A stretch of 64,000 nucleotides of DNA from Epiperipatus broadwayi (Eukaryota; Onychophora; Udeonychophora; Euonychophora; Peripatidae): positions 2,046,001-2,110,000 of the forward strand of contig JAQFVV010012531.1 of NCBI GenBank assembly GCA_028023455.1, in the 5' to 3' direction. Every line of letters starts with the position of its first letter. Positions within the stretch are counted from its first letter, which is position 1. The notes under the pieces were generated by a model. That model was not told the origin of the DNA. It searched no databases and was given only the letters and a program-made list of their open reading frames with translations. Shown here piece by piece: positions 22,800 through 35,560 of the stretch. Position numbers and translations under genes: made by a program.

Positions 22800-25700
22800 A
22801 AAAAAGAAACATACATGAGTATGCAATAGAATTTTGAAATATAGACATGATTTTTGGATTACTAATAGTCTGTATTCTATAAGTTATGATTATAGTCCTT
22901 GCAATGAAGTATTCTTATATATATATATATATTAAAAACCAGTGAGCATTATTACATTTATATATATATTATACTTCATAAATTCGTCAACTTCAACCTC
23001 TGGGCATATATTATGATACTGAAAGTAAAGAAATTCAAGAAGTAGCTTGCTTTGACCCTTATGAATTGTTACCGCTTCTTTATGTGCAAGATATAGCCAA
23101 TGAAGGTAATTTGAAGATAAAGATAAACTATTTAATTAATAAAAACCTGCAATATTAATCAAAATTGAAAAGATACTACAATTATTTACTTAATGCCGAT
23201 GCTAGGTCAGTACTTGATTCAAGTTCGTAGAAATGCTTTTATATAGTTTTCTCTCTCATAAGTATTAAATAATTACGTTTTTTAAAGAGGAATAAAACAA
23301 ACTATATCAATTAAAAGTACTATCCAAGTACCCCTAGAGGGAAAAAAAATCGCATTTTGATGCATTATTTATTGGATTTTTTTTATTATCAATTTCACAT
23401 TGCTAAATTTTTATAATTTTAAATTACATTTAAAACATTTTCAACTCTCATAAATATTGGATAATTTAGCTATTCGGAAGCCTACAATAATTAGGAAATA
23501 ATGAAACAGGAAAACATTTTTATATTATGTATCAATTCAAAACTTTATTTAATTAATAAAAAAATAAAAAAAACTGGATTATTTATTGGACTGGAAATAA
23601 ATGCCAGGCAATATTGTAAAATTAACACTCTATCAATAGAGCACACAGAAATGTCCACATATACAATTATCTGTGAATTAAAGAATTGCTTTCAATTAAT
23701 TTATAGCATAAAAACTGTATATTTAAAGCTGTTTTCATTAATATGACTACAACTATGGATAAAATAAAAATGTATAAAATGCTACATATATAAATATTGT
23801 GTATAAAATTTTTAAAGCATGTATAAACTTTGCAAATCCGTAGATTAAAAAAAAACAACAAGCTAATCCATGTGTAAAACATATTAATTATTTATTCTAG
23901 CAAATATAAACAAGGGGTAACGATTAATTTTTAATTTATGTATTTAGTGTATGTTAAAAACAAACATTGATTAAAACAAAGCTATATAAAAGTAATTTTT
24001 TATCTGGTAAAGGAGTCCAATTTAACACAGTTGGTTTGAGTATAAAAAAGTATTAATGATCAAAAATTGAGTATTAAAAAAGTACAATTTTTAAAATACA
24101 AAGTTTTCAACTTTTCTTTTCATCATTTAAAAAAACGATATACAATACATTACTTGTCTATAAAATTCGCTAAACTCTAAATTAGCTTATAATTGGCATC
24201 AGAGTTTATTTGTACACGATGAAACATGCATATAAAACTGCAATCTGGAGATATACAAAACAGATTCTTGCTGAATAGGAGCATATAAATGTTAGAATTG
24301 TTAAATGTATTTACTCTTTATAGAATAAAAAGTCAGATTTCTTTGGTTGACAAGAATCATAAACAATGTTTCATACATTTAAACCAAGGAAAGAAACTTA
24401 CATATTTGGAAGTCTATAACAATTAAAATACTGCACAGAGATTTCTAGTATATATTCATTTCTAAATTTGTTTGAATGAAGATCCCTCCAACTGCCACTC
24501 AAACTGTATTAAAATCTCATAGAAATACATGTCTGATTGACAATCAATTTAACACCCCAAGAATTTATATGGGAAATAAATTTAGGTAACACTAACTAGG
24601 GGAATAAAATTTTATTTCTATATAAAATCAAATAATATGCTTTTTAATTACTTAAATAACATTTAGACCAATAGCCCCAGCATATTGAACAATATGATCT
24701 AAATCTTTGACTTCTGATGAGAATGATTGTACTTGAAATATATGTATAGTAGGAGAAGCAAGTATTTTTGATTAGATATTGGTTTCAGATATTGTTTCAT
24801 GTTTACTTAGAAATGGAAACTATAAATGTACATTTCTGTTTAGTTACTATAATATAACGCAATTATTGCTTGTTACATATATTTATTCTAGTGGTTCAGA
24901 TATTTGCTTGTCTTATGGGAATGAAAATGAGAAACAAAATTGTCTCTGTTAATGTTACTTTGATGTAATAACTATGATTAAAACATTATAAATATATTAA
25001 TTTTCATGTGAGTTAACACTTTAAAGCCAAATGATAGGCTTTTTAAACATTCAAATAATGTTCACATTGGCCAAACTCTCCATACAGTAGTAAGCATATA
25101 GAATGGTGATCATGTGATCTTTGATGGTAACATTCACATTGATAATCCTTACATTTTTATTAGATATTTTGAAAATGGTTGCAATTTATACATATATTTA
25201 TATAGTGGAATAAGAAAGATCTGATTATTTGGCTTGATCTTGACTTAAGGTATTATCAATTTGTATTTACTTAAGAGTCTGTTACAAAACTGAATTTTTG
25301 ATTGGTTATAGTAATATATAATTCAGTTATTGTATATATTCCATCTTTGTGTAATATTTATATCTTTATTGTTTGCATCTATATTTATTTTTTAATATTC
25401 TCTGTTTTTGAATATCTAATTCATTTTGTGTGTATTTGAACAATAATGACAAGAATAATCCAAACAGGTCATTGTAAAATAAAAGGAAATTAAAACAACA
25501 ACAATGAAAAACATTGATGACAGCTACTATTTGATGAGTTTGCTGAAGAGCTCCTTATCCTGTAGTTGATTATTTAAAGATCTTACTTTACTCTATGTAT
25601 ATGTACTAATGTTTTTATTTAGACTACAAAAATTATTCAAAAGAAAATTTTTCTGAGGCATTTTTAATTTTTTTTTTTAATTTTTTTTATTAGCTTATTT

Positions 25701-26090
25701 TAAGATGAATTTCTCTCTGTCAAATGGTGTTTTAGAATCAAAGCAAAATGTCTTCTTACTTTTATATTAACTTGCCCTGCCTGTGTTTCTGTTAGGATTT
25801 TTGAATTTTAAACAATTGAATTTTTTTTCCATTTAGAATTTGAACTTACATCCTTACCTTTTCTATGAAAAATCCTTAACAACTGTGCCACAGAAATATG
25901 ATTGTAAAGTAAAATTTTGTTAGTATTGATTTATTTACTTAATTAAAAGTAAATATTTTTCACTAACATCTGAATTATTTTTCTGACATAATTAATATTT
26001 CATAAATATTTTTGAAAAAGAATAATAAATGTGTAAAAAAAGAGAATTATATGCTTTTTTTTTCATTTTCAAAATCAAAACAAAGAAATA
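22800..26090. other. AT-rich DNA without recognisable genes
   Basis: No supported gene. Contains (TA)n at about 22917-22932, many A/T homopolymers and short low-complexity frames (23501-23746 +, 23667-23882 -) with no domain. Confidence 0.55.
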
Positions 26091-26094
26091 CAAC

Positions 26095-26475
26095 TGATGT
26101 GATGTGATTCACGGTGACTTCTTCTTAAACGGAATCATGAATCTTTCAGCAACTATGTCCAGAGAAACCTGTTAGCCACTTTACCTTCTTGTTCCATTTC
26201 CCACCCTAAGTTTTCCTGTAACCTGCTCCATCCCATGTCCATAACATAATCTTTGTCAACTCTATGGCCTTTATATCTAAATCCCCCTTATCTTTTCCCA
26301 AAACCCAGCATAAAAACCAATAACCCACTTTCTGTATAATCACTTTTATATTTTTTCTTCCATAACTTCATTATTTGTACCCTTTCTGCTTTCAAGCATT
26401 TACATTCATTTAATAGATGCCTAATATTTTCTCTGTTTTCTTAACACAATTTGCAAACTAAATCAACCATATTTG
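26095..26475 (-). mobile_element. LINE-T 3' fragment (minus strand)
   Basis: On the minus strand it reads from a degenerate C-terminal zinc-finger region (cysteine pair lost, then ATTAGGCATCTATTAAATGA), through TTTTATGCTGGGTTTTGGGA and GATTTAGATATAAAGGCC, to TGGCTAACAGG and a tail that appears on the plus strand as TGATGTGATGTGATT. 5'-truncated and non-coding. Confidence 0.8.
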
Positions 26476-26805
26476 TCACAATTGTTGACAGCAGATTGCT
26501 TTTTGTGGAGAGAGCAAAAAATGTAATAAAAAAGGACTATTAAAAGAGATTGATGAAGAAAATTATTTTATTTAAATTGAAATTATATGTTTTATTTATA
26601 GCTAAAAATTAAAGAAATAAAGTATTAAATTTTTTTAAAATAATGTTTTTATGTAAATAGCCAACTAAAAAATTTAAAAATAACAAAGTAATCTGACCAA
26701 AAAACATTTTGTGTTATTTCCTAAAAGCATTTGTCACCATAAAAATCAGGCATTCAAAAAAGTCTCAAATGCTTTAATAAAATGATACGTTTTTTAATCA
26801 GATTA

Positions 26806-27678
26806 CACATGGGTCTCGTTTTACGCAATAGATAGGTTCCTCTGAAAACACGCGCAAACAAAATTGCACAAAAATAGATGTAACTTACATTGAAAAAGGG
26901 GGGATGCGGTCTGTGATTTTTCAAAATTTGCGTAAAAGCAAAGCACCAACGTAAAATTACTTTAAAATTTGCGCAAAAAAAAAAAAATAAGGAAATAAAA
27001 TATGACTAATAAAAAATTTCAAATTTGAAAAAAATTGATACAAGACAAACTTTTTTTAACTATAATATTTAATTTTATTCAAAATAATATATTTTTATGC
27101 ATAATTTACAGTACAGTAATTTACATTTTTTTATACACGTTTTAATTATTATGATTTTCTGGTGACAATGTAATTAGTAATTAATCTTTGAGACGATGAT
27201 TTTATTAATTGTTTATGAAGCACGCGATATCCAGACATACAACCATTTAGCTCTTGTTGGAATTTAAGAGCACGTTAATGATTAGTGTCATTAATAAGAA
27301 AATAATAATTGATTATGTTCTTTTTTAAAAAGCAAAAACAGAATGTGATTTAAAATGCAAAATTAACACGCACAATGTTTGAACAAATTTACATTATAAT
27401 CTTGTAAAATTTAATATGTGTATGCATAAAATGTGGAAATCATGATTTTAATTTCATTATTGCATAAAATCTTACTATTATAAAGCACTGAAAATATTGA
27501 AATTACTAAGATGAAAGTCGAATTCCAATAATGTGCTATTACTTTCAATATAACGTAAGTGCGCAAAATTTATTATTTAAAGTAATAGCGCATTATTGGA
27601 AATAGACTTCCGGTGAAACACGAATCGCGTAACTTCAAAATCGTGTTAAATAAGTCCGTGTAAAAAGAGACCCAGGTG
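26806..27678. mobile_element. TA-flanked MITE, mariner/pogo-like
   Basis: The left end CACATGGGTCTCGTTTTAC and the reverse complement of the right end CACCTGGGTCTCTTTTTAC match at 18 of 21 positions counting two more bases (GC and AC). Both ends are flanked by TA (26804-26805 and 27679-27680), the duplication used by Tc1/mariner and pogo-type elements. The interior of about 873 bp has no transposase, so this is a non-autonomous element. CG dinucleotides (ACGCGCAAAC, CGAATCGCGTAAC) are more frequent inside than in the flanks. Confidence 0.7.
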
Positions 27679-27680
27679 TA

Positions 27681-29545
27681 CTTTATTTTTTTTACTTTTT
27701 AGATGGCTGTTTACATAAAAGCATTATTTTTAAAAAAATATTTTTAATATTATTTTATTTTAAAAAAAAAATATTTGCAAATATATATTGATAATATTGT
27801 AGAAATAAGTTACTGTAGGATCACTTTATAAACCAATTTAAGACTCATATATAAATGTTCATTTGATGTTGAAAGAGACCCTTATGTGCTGGTTATTCTG
27901 CTATTATATAAAAGAAGATACAATTTAAACTGATCATCATTTAATATAGAGACTTCCATCATTTTTATGATTGATCCCATAAGAATATCTTTAAAGTTTT
28001 ATGCTAGTAAATAATTATTATGAAAAATTGTGTTCATATAAAACTGCTTCTTAATTATATTGGCATCCAAGAATAAAACATATGCTGTGACTACATTTAC
28101 TATTGTAAATGTTTTTTCAATTCTTTTATATCTGTTTTTTTATTTTTCCCAACAATTTTCATAAAATGAATGAAATAATGAGATGGCTATTAATAGCTGC
28201 ACATCTTGACAAACATATGAGTAAGACCACTATTCCTTTTCTTATATCTTTTATCAAGAAGCTTGATATTATAATCTGGCTTAAGCAAATTATTGGAAGG
28301 AATGGGGTTGAATTTACATTGTTGAAGATACCCACAATGCATAGAAATATTTTTTTCACCTGAATATCATAACTTACAAACTAAGTCAAAAGATTATCAA
28401 ACATATCATATAGAAATTTAAAGCCAGTAAAATTAAAGCCTCTTTTAATGAGATATTTTTTAAAAGTTTTATAGTGTTTAAGACCCATTATTAAGAAACA
28501 AGCATAAATTTCGTTAGCATTTTAGATCAGTAATAATACTAAGGTACTTGAGAGAGATAAAAGTTTTTAGATTGATTCTCAAATGAATAAAATTTTAAAG
28601 AAAATAATGTGAGGAAAAAATGTGTTTGGTCAATTGAATGGAACTATTGTGCTTGACCAGCCATTTGACCTCCAAAGAAAATACAAATATGATAAAATAA
28701 ATTAATAAATCAATCTTTCTAAAAAAAAAAAAAAACAGGGATAAAAATTGATCTCATTTAATATTTATATCTAAAAATGAGCAACTTATCTCAATAGTTT
28801 AAAAGTAATGATTTTAGTTTGCTATTTAAAAACTATTAATCAACTTCGAATTCTACCAAAATGAACTTTATAGATTCCCATCTCATATATTTGATCTTTT
28901 AATTCGTTTTCTAAAAACTTCGATCTTAGCATAATTTATCTTTTTTCCATATATATAAATAAATAATAGATGGATTTTAACCATTCTGTTGCAATTACAT
29001 AAGCTTTAAAGTAGATGGTCTTAAAATGTATATATTTATAGTAGAATGCGTTAAAATCCTTTTATTGTTTATTTACACATTCTAGTAGCAAATACTATTC
29101 ATTATTATTATAATTGTATGAATGCGCATTCGTGCATATAAATGTAATGTTTTCTGATTTTTTTTTTCATACTTAATATACCACATGGCGAATGCAAGCT
29201 ATTTTTATGAATTAACTGAAACACAATTAATTCACAGTTTCTCAGGTGAATTCATTAATATTGATTACCCGTCATTATCATTGCAACAGTATTTATTAAT
29301 AATTTAAGAACATTTATTGATGTAGCGGAAGCTCTCATAAATAATGTATGATATAAATAACTTGTATCACAAATGACATATTTCGCTAGTTAATTAATAT
29401 GTTTATTTGAAATCAAAACTGTAATTTTTTATGAAGGCTTAATGAATTGGTTCATATCAGTAAATTTATTTATTTTAGTTCTTTATCAGTTTGAACTTTA
29501 ACCTAAATTAGATCTTACTAATTTTGTTAATAACTTCCAATCGCT
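27681..29545. other. AT-rich DNA without recognisable genes
   Basis: The frame 28109-28363 (+) and its antisense partner show no known domain. No RNA gene seen. Confidence 0.5.
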
Positions 29546-29549
29546 ACCA

Positions 29550-29720
29550 TAAAAACCTTAATGTGTAGCAGTAAGCACATTTTCCTGCCATGGTCATGAC
29601 CTGGTTTCGAGTTCACGCTGAATGGAGCTTAAATATTTTCAATAATCAAATAAGCTTGACTTTTTTCCTAGATAGATTATTTATAGCCAAGTTAGCCAGG
29701 CATCTATTAGATGATTAATA
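29550..29720 (+). repeat. Candidate tRNA-derived SINE head
   Basis: GTAGCAGTAAGCAC resembles a pol III A box, and about 40 nt later GGTTTCGAGTTCACG resembles a B box (GGTTCGANNC). The spacing suits a tRNA-like head, but the arms do not fold into a clean tRNA, so this is a SINE-like remnant rather than a tRNA gene. Confidence 0.35.
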
Positions 29721-29794
29721 GATAAGTCATTCTTAGTCAAAGTATAAAAGTCCCACTTTTATCTGGATTGTTCAGATGAATATTGCCATACATG

Positions 29795-29905
29795 CTTGGA
29801 GTGCAGTGGTCGAGTAGTAGACTTTGGAGCTATTGTCACTTCTGTTGCTCAAACTTTTTTTGAAGATCTGAGCAATAACCCACTTCATTATTATTATTGC
29901 CAGTG
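29795..29905 (+). repeat. SINE copy with shared 3' body
   Basis: A tRNA-like start (GCAGTGGTCGAGTAGTAGAC) is followed by the shared core CTTCTGTTGCTCAAAC, then GATCTGAGCAATAACC and an ATTATTATT tail. The core matches the copies at 9600-9785, 53825-53880 and 54168-54232. Confidence 0.5.
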
Positions 29906-30299
29906 ATATTTAAGTATTATCTTTTGGTGGTAGTTGTCTCTTGCAGAGCTAAAACCTTTCTTTGATCAAAAACTTATTATATATACTTATATGCATACTA
30001 ATCCTCGTGTATATGGTGATCTCGAAGATATTTGCTAATATATAGATCTGATACTATAGCTAGTTAAGTAAAATATATAGTTATTGGTTGAGTGTTGGCA
30101 TTACCACTTATTATTTATTAATTAATCATTTTCACATAAATTGATTAGTTAACTGTTGAGTTGTAAACTATATTATTATTATTTTTTTTTTTTAGAAAGA
30201 CAGATAAATGAACGTTAGCTCCTATTTATAATTTTCTTTTAATATTTTCACATACAACTTGTTTTAAGGCAAAATGCTTGAGATTGACTTATTTATATA

Positions 30300-30450
30300 T
30301 AAATTTGAGTAGAGAAGGTGGGACCATCTTTTTCTCGTAAAATCGTTGCCTTGTGTTTTGGTTTGAGAGTTTCCTATGCAGTCATTATTACATCTGATTG
30401 GCTCTCATATAAGCATTTTTAAGGCGCTTCTGTCAAAGGTTTCAGGCTTT
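30300..30450 (+). repeat. Single diverged unit of the foldback repeat family F
   Basis: GAGTAGAGAAGGTGGGACCA, then TTTTTCTCGTAAAATCGTT and TGTTTTGGTTTGAGAGT, align with the units at 59860-59940 and 60220-60290, and more distantly with 6280-6330. No inverted partner is visible here. Confidence 0.55.
30394..30403 (+). promoter_or_regulatory. NF-Y (CCAAT-box)-like site in foldback unit
   Basis: CTGATTGGCT is a full match to the reverse-orientation CCAAT-box consensus bound by NF-Y. The equivalent position in the unit at 59957-59966 is identical, and CTGGTTGGCT occurs at 60309-60318. Conservation inside an otherwise diverged repeat makes chance less likely, but promoter function is inference. 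Confidence 0.35.
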
Positions 30451-31793
30451 CACGTTATTATTATTCTATATATGTGTGTAAAGTAATTTATTTACTGTCA
30501 AAGATAAAAAAAATCATCTTTGAAATTTATTTATATAATAAAAATGTTTGAATATTAGATATTTGGATTAATCGTACTCTCTCAGTGGTGTATGTAAGAA
30601 AAATTCTCCATTGTTTACTTAGAGTTTTTTTTTTTTTAAATTTCAATTATTAAAATCAATGTTTATCAGATTCCATATATACATATACACGTGCTCTTCT
30701 TATAAGGGTTAATATTCTTGCTTTTTTAAAAAACTTTTTTTAAAATTTGGAATAGCTTTTTAAACACACTAATTATTTATATATTTGAAAATGTGTTCTT
30801 TTTTTTTTTTTTCAATAAGTAATTGGATTATCAGCTAGAAATAAAACCTTAGTGTGTAATGACTGGTGCTATATATTTTTTTAAGCGTTACCGAAGTAAA
30901 AGCAAGAAAGAGAGAGAGAAATCAGAAATCAAAAATATTACATTCCATTAACTCGCTTGAAGCTGGTTTGTTATTTAATCGATAGAAGAATATGATTTCA
31001 TCTTTTCTAGGATGACAATAAAAAAACATATCTCAATAGAAAGAAGCAAAGGATAAATGCAAATAATGATTAGAGAGGAAGTCAGCTCTCATAATTATAT
31101 AAAACAAAATCCTTAATATTTTATATCCCAGATGAGGATTGTATCTTTTATACATATATAAAGGGAGGGTTTGTTTATTAGAAATAAAAAACTAATTAAA
31201 AAAAAATTACTGCATTAAGTTTAATTATTATGAGGCATTACAAATAGCAAGCTTTAGATTAATCTGTGTTTGTGTCGAGGAGGGGGGGGGGGCATTAGTT
31301 AAATTTATACAATATTTTAGGCACATACATAAAATTAATGTAAGTGAAAATCAAAAAATTAAAGTATTCTTATTAGATACTGGAAAGGCAACGTCAACTC
31401 TCTCGTCGTTCATCATTGTGACAATGAAGTCCATCCATCTTCTTTTACTTACTACCTTTTCCAGAATTATACACTTTTTTAATGATTTAGTTTATCTCAG
31501 GATATGACATAACTAGAATAATTTTATTCAACTTAATTATTTGTACTACACGTGAAATTTCAAATGGAATCTAATCAAGAATCCACTTATTTATTTTTTG
31601 TATTATGGAATTGTTAGAAGCTTTCATCAAATCTCATAATTTAAAAGAATCAACATTTTTTTTCAGTGCCCCATTACCACATCCATAGGGAGCCATGGGA
31701 AATAGTAATGGTTGAATGATTATGATTTTCATTTTAAATATATATATATATATTTAATTTGGGTTGTATGTTGAATTCTTTGCCTCAAAATAG
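30451..31793. other. AT-rich DNA without recognisable genes
   Basis: Holds a G tract near 31282-31292 and (TA)n near 31737-31754. No coding signal. Confidence 0.5.
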
Positions 31794-31822
31794 GTGGGGC
31801 AACTATCAAGAGAGCTCTACAA
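31794..31822 (+). repeat. Target-site duplication, left copy
   Basis: A segment of about 29 nt containing AACTATCAAGAGAGCTCTAC recurs at 32819-32847 as AACTATCAAGAGAGTTTTAC, with a few differences overall. The pair flanks the LINE-T fragment and is best read as its target-site duplication. Confidence 0.7.
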
Positions 31823-32818
31823 TTTAACAGTATTTCCATACAATAAATATGAGTAGCTAGAATTGTATGGAAGAGAGTGGCAGTTAACAATGCATTATGA
31901 GTTAGTAAAAGGGTATTAAATTACTTACAAAAAGTACAAAGAGAAGTAGGAAGACATGCATTAGATGCAGATGTGTGAACAGTAAAAAAGGCAATTCAAG
32001 GAGAAATGGGATGGTCAAGTGTTTATATGACAGATGCAAAAAGCAAAATGAAAATGTTTGGTAGATTGCAGTTTATGGATAATAAAAGAATAGCCAAATA
32101 GTATTTAGTTGGGTTATGGATAAAGGACAGGCAACAAGATGGGTGAGAAAGGTGATGTGGTATGCAGAAGATTTGGAAGGTGGGATGATTGAGTTAGGAG
32201 AATTGTTGAGTGTTATAGTGGTAAGGAATGGAATAGAAGAATAGATGCATTAATAAAGAATAGGGAGTTGGAGATATGGAGAACTAGTATGGAGAGTAAA
32301 AAGAATTTAAATATATATAGAAGTAATCAGAATATTGGGCGCGAGTTAATTTTATGAAAAAAGCAAGGAAAGTAGTTTACTGGTTAAGGCTCAAACAGGA
32401 TATTTAACAACAAGGGAATATACACATAAATGGGAAAATGTGTGTGATTTAGTCTGCAAGTTGTGTAAGGAAGGCATAGAAAATATTAGGCATCTGTTAT
32501 TTTAATGCAAATACATGAAAGCAGAAAGAGTAAAAATAATGAAGTTGTGGAAGAATAAATAAAAACAAAGTGATTATACAGAAAATGGATTATTGGTTTT
32601 TATGCTGGGTTTGGGAAAAGATAAGGGGGATTTAGATACAAAGGCCATGGAGTTGATAAAGATTATGTTGTGGAGATGGGATGGAGCAGGATATGGGAAC
32701 CTTAGGGTGGAGAATGGAAAGGGAAGATAAAGTGGCTAACAGGTTTATCTGGGTGTAGTTGCTGAGAGTTCCTGACTCCGTATAAGGTGAAGTCAGAGTG
32801 CATCACATCACAACTATT
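31823..32818 (+). mobile_element. LINE-T, 5'-truncated insertion
   Basis: Starts in the RT C-terminal region (AACAGTATTTCCATACAATA, equal to 14101 in copy B). It keeps the region of GEMGWSSFYMRDAKSKMKMF (here GEMGWSSVYMTDAKSKMKMF near 32000-32060) and the zinc-finger region near 32455-32500. It ends with GTGCATCACATCACA. It is bounded by a target-site duplication, so it is a genuine separate insertion of about 1 kb. Frameshifts and stops make it non-coding. Confidence 0.85.
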
Positions 32819-32847
32819 GTGGTGTAACTATCAAGAGAGTTTTACAA
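32819..32847 (+). repeat. Target-site duplication, right copy
   Basis: Right partner of 31794-31822; it follows the LINE-T tail after a few bases. Confidence 0.7.
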
Positions 32848-33462
32848 CTATTGATATATTAGCTCATCATAATCAGTAGTAATTGGTATTATTTCCCATT
32901 TTTTCATCATTGCTAAATTTCTGATCATTTCAAATTAAAATCCTAAAAGTGGCAGATCTGATAAACTACATAGTTATTATATAGTCAACTATTTTTTATA
33001 GTTTAGTGCACTGATAGAATGACAACCTCAAAAAGTTAAAGAGAGCAATTTATCATTACTGGCACTCAAAAATCACAATATCTTCTGACAACTAACTATA
33101 TGGAATCACTTAAATAGCAAGAGGTCAATTATTCTGTGCAGGGTAACACACCAGTGATGATCTCAAAGTGATAGAGGTTAAATTATCACTTTTGATGCTC
33201 AAAAATCATAATATCTCTTGGATGATTAACTATGTGGTTATTTTTAATTAATTGGATTGAAAGCTTTATTTACAATGCGTAAATATTTTCATATTTATAC
33301 TTTTGAATATAAAGGCTCAAAAATTTCTGCCTTTTCCCAAAACAAAGTAATTATACATACTTGTATACAGTTTCATATGGCAATAGGTATTTTACATGCT
33401 GTTAAAATCAAAGTTTATGTAGTACTTGATGTTTTCCTGAAGATTTGTGATGATGGTATTTT

Positions 33463-33905
33463 AGTTGTATTTATATATTGGACTTCTTCCATAATCTAAT
33501 ATAAGTATTGAATATCTTTAGAAAAAATTAACTTTATTTAAATATTCCAAATACATTCAGTTGCTAGTAATAACATACAGGTTAGTATATGCATAATGCC
33601 AACTGGTATTATTCTCCTCTCTACTTCAGGTGTTGCTAGCCTGATCAGTCACAGTACTAGCATAAGGAATTGAACCTGGACTCTTAGATTCTTGAATATT
33701 GAATTTTAAGATAATTCTCTAAGTTGATCAGGCCAGCAATACCTGAAGAAGTGAGGAGAATAATATCTCTCAAAATGTGTATATACTAACCTGGGTGCTA
33801 TTATTAACAGTTGATGTATTTAGAATATTTAAATAAAGTTAAATTTTCCTAATGACATTCAATACTTGTATTAGATAATGGAAATAATTCAATATATAAA
33901 TACAT
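33463..33905. repeat. Long palindrome with tRNA-like SINE sequence
   Basis: The left arm (about 33463-33650) is the reverse complement of the right arm (about 33730-33905). Paired blocks include GTATTTATATATTG, AACTTTATTTAAATATTC, GGTTAGTATAT, TATTATTCTCCTC and GCCTGATCAG. The loop contains, on the minus strand, GGTTCAATTCC, a perfect pol III B box. A related compact copy lies at 50485-50650. The frame at 33257-33499 extends into the left arm and is not supported as a gene. Confidence 0.65.
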
Positions 33906-34181
33906 TTTATTTAGGATTTAAATTTTTTTTTTTTTTTAGCAAACACAATTGTTATTCAAAGTATTGAAGACTTGACCTAGCATTATGGTTGTATTTTTCT
34001 CTGTGAATAATTCAGGGACTAGAAGTAATGAAATTTTATTCAGACTTTTATCTCTTTAGTTTGCCATTCTATGTCCACATTTTACCACATAGTGCATAAT
34101 TACTTTATAAAACTATATTCAAAATTAGACAAAGCATTACAAAAATCAAAGGTTATGCAGCTTTACAGGATATGAAAAAAC

Positions 34182-34234
34182 GGTTGTCATCTGATCCTTC
34201 GTGTCAGTCGCTAGAGGCGCGATTTCTAATCAAA
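34182..34234 (+). repeat. Merlin-type left terminal inverted repeat
   Basis: About 53 bp starting GGTTGTCATCTGATCCTTCG. It pairs with 36419-36471 at about 44 of 53 positions. Confidence 0.8.
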
Positions 34235-34319
34235 AACACATTAATATATAACGTTCCCGGGCCAGCGATTCTCTACTAATATTGACTTTTTTTTTGTTTG
34301 TTTACAAAGTTTAATTGAC

Positions 34320-35560
34320 GTTACTTTGATAGGTTTCCATTTGATTACCGACAACAATTAGTGGGAGGGGTGTTTTTGTGTACGATTAAATAATAATTTA
34401 CGTTACTTTGATAGGTTTACGTTTGATTGCTGACAACAATTATCGGAAGAAGTGTTGTTTTTTTTCTTTCGCGCGTGTGTGTATGTTTAAATAAAAATTA
34501 AAACCATTACTTTTATCGGTTTACATTTGATTGACGACCGATATGACTTCCTTTCATTTATAAATTATGATTTTTGTTTCTACGAATAAATATTTTTGAC
34601 AATGGGACAATAATAGTTGTTGTTTGTTTAATTTTTATTGACAAAAGGTTGTTTTTTGGTGTAGTTTCAAATAGTAATTTGGGTTACGTTTAAATAATAA
34701 GTTACCGTCTTACTTTTATTGGTTTACATTTGATTGACACTAATTATTGGGAGGGGTGTTTTTTTGTGTGTGTGGTTGTAAACAACAATTATTGGGTGAA
34801 GGGGTGGGTTAACCATTTAAAGAATAGTAGTTTTAAGTTACGGTCTTACTTTGATTGTTTTACATTTGATTGCCGATACTAATTATTGGTAGGGGTGTTT
34901 TTTTGTATGTACGATTGTAGACAACAATTATTGGGAAAAGGGGTGTAACCGTTTAAAGAATAGTAGTTTATGTTACTTTTAGTGGTGGTGTACATTTGAT
35001 TGCTGACAATAATTAATGAGATGGGTGGGTGTTTTTGGATGATGATTAAATACTAATTTATCTTCCTTTTTATTTTACATTTGATTGCCGACAACAATTA
35101 TTTGGAGAAAGGGTTTTTTTTTTTTTGTGTATGTTTAAATCAAAATTGAAGTTACTTTTATTTATTACATTTGATTGACAACCGATTGATTTTTTTTTCA
35201 TTTATAAATTATTGTTTTGGTTTCCCAAAAACCTAATATTTTTGACAATGGGACAATTATAGTTCTTAATTTCATTATTATTGACAAGAATGGATCTTTT
35301 TTGGTGTACGTTTAAATAGTAATTTGGGTTGTGTTTAAATAGTAATACTGTTTTTAAAAATTTAAGTGACAAAATTAAAGAAACAACAGGGGGGTGGGGG
35401 TGGATCTTTAAATAATAATTTTCGTTACTTTAATTTGTTTACATTTGATTGACAACAATTAGTGGGAGGGGTGTTTTTGTGTATTTTTAAATAATTTACA
35501 TTTTTTGGTTAACAACAATTATTGTGTGTGTATGTTATGTTACTTTATTTATCAATTTGG
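34320..35560. repeat. Degenerate tandem repeat array within the Merlin-type element
   Basis: About ten units of 75-200 nt, most starting GTTACTTTNATNGGTTTAC, then ATTTGATTGNCGACAACAAT, then a GGGAGGGGTGTTTTT block and a GTTTAAATAATAATT block. A long variant containing GACAATGGGACAAT occurs twice (about 34600 and 35245), suggesting a higher-order period of roughly 650 bp. The strand is T/G-rich on the plus side. It occupies much of the left half of the element, while the protein remnant lies to its right. Confidence 0.7.

Noticed and set aside
20219-22848. Several minus-strand frames over the RTE element
   Set aside because: All are antisense shadows of the intact plus-strand replicase, with no domain of their own.
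34320-35560. CRISPR array
   Set aside because: Units are degenerate and of unequal length, with no constant repeat separated by unique spacers; the context is a eukaryotic transposon.
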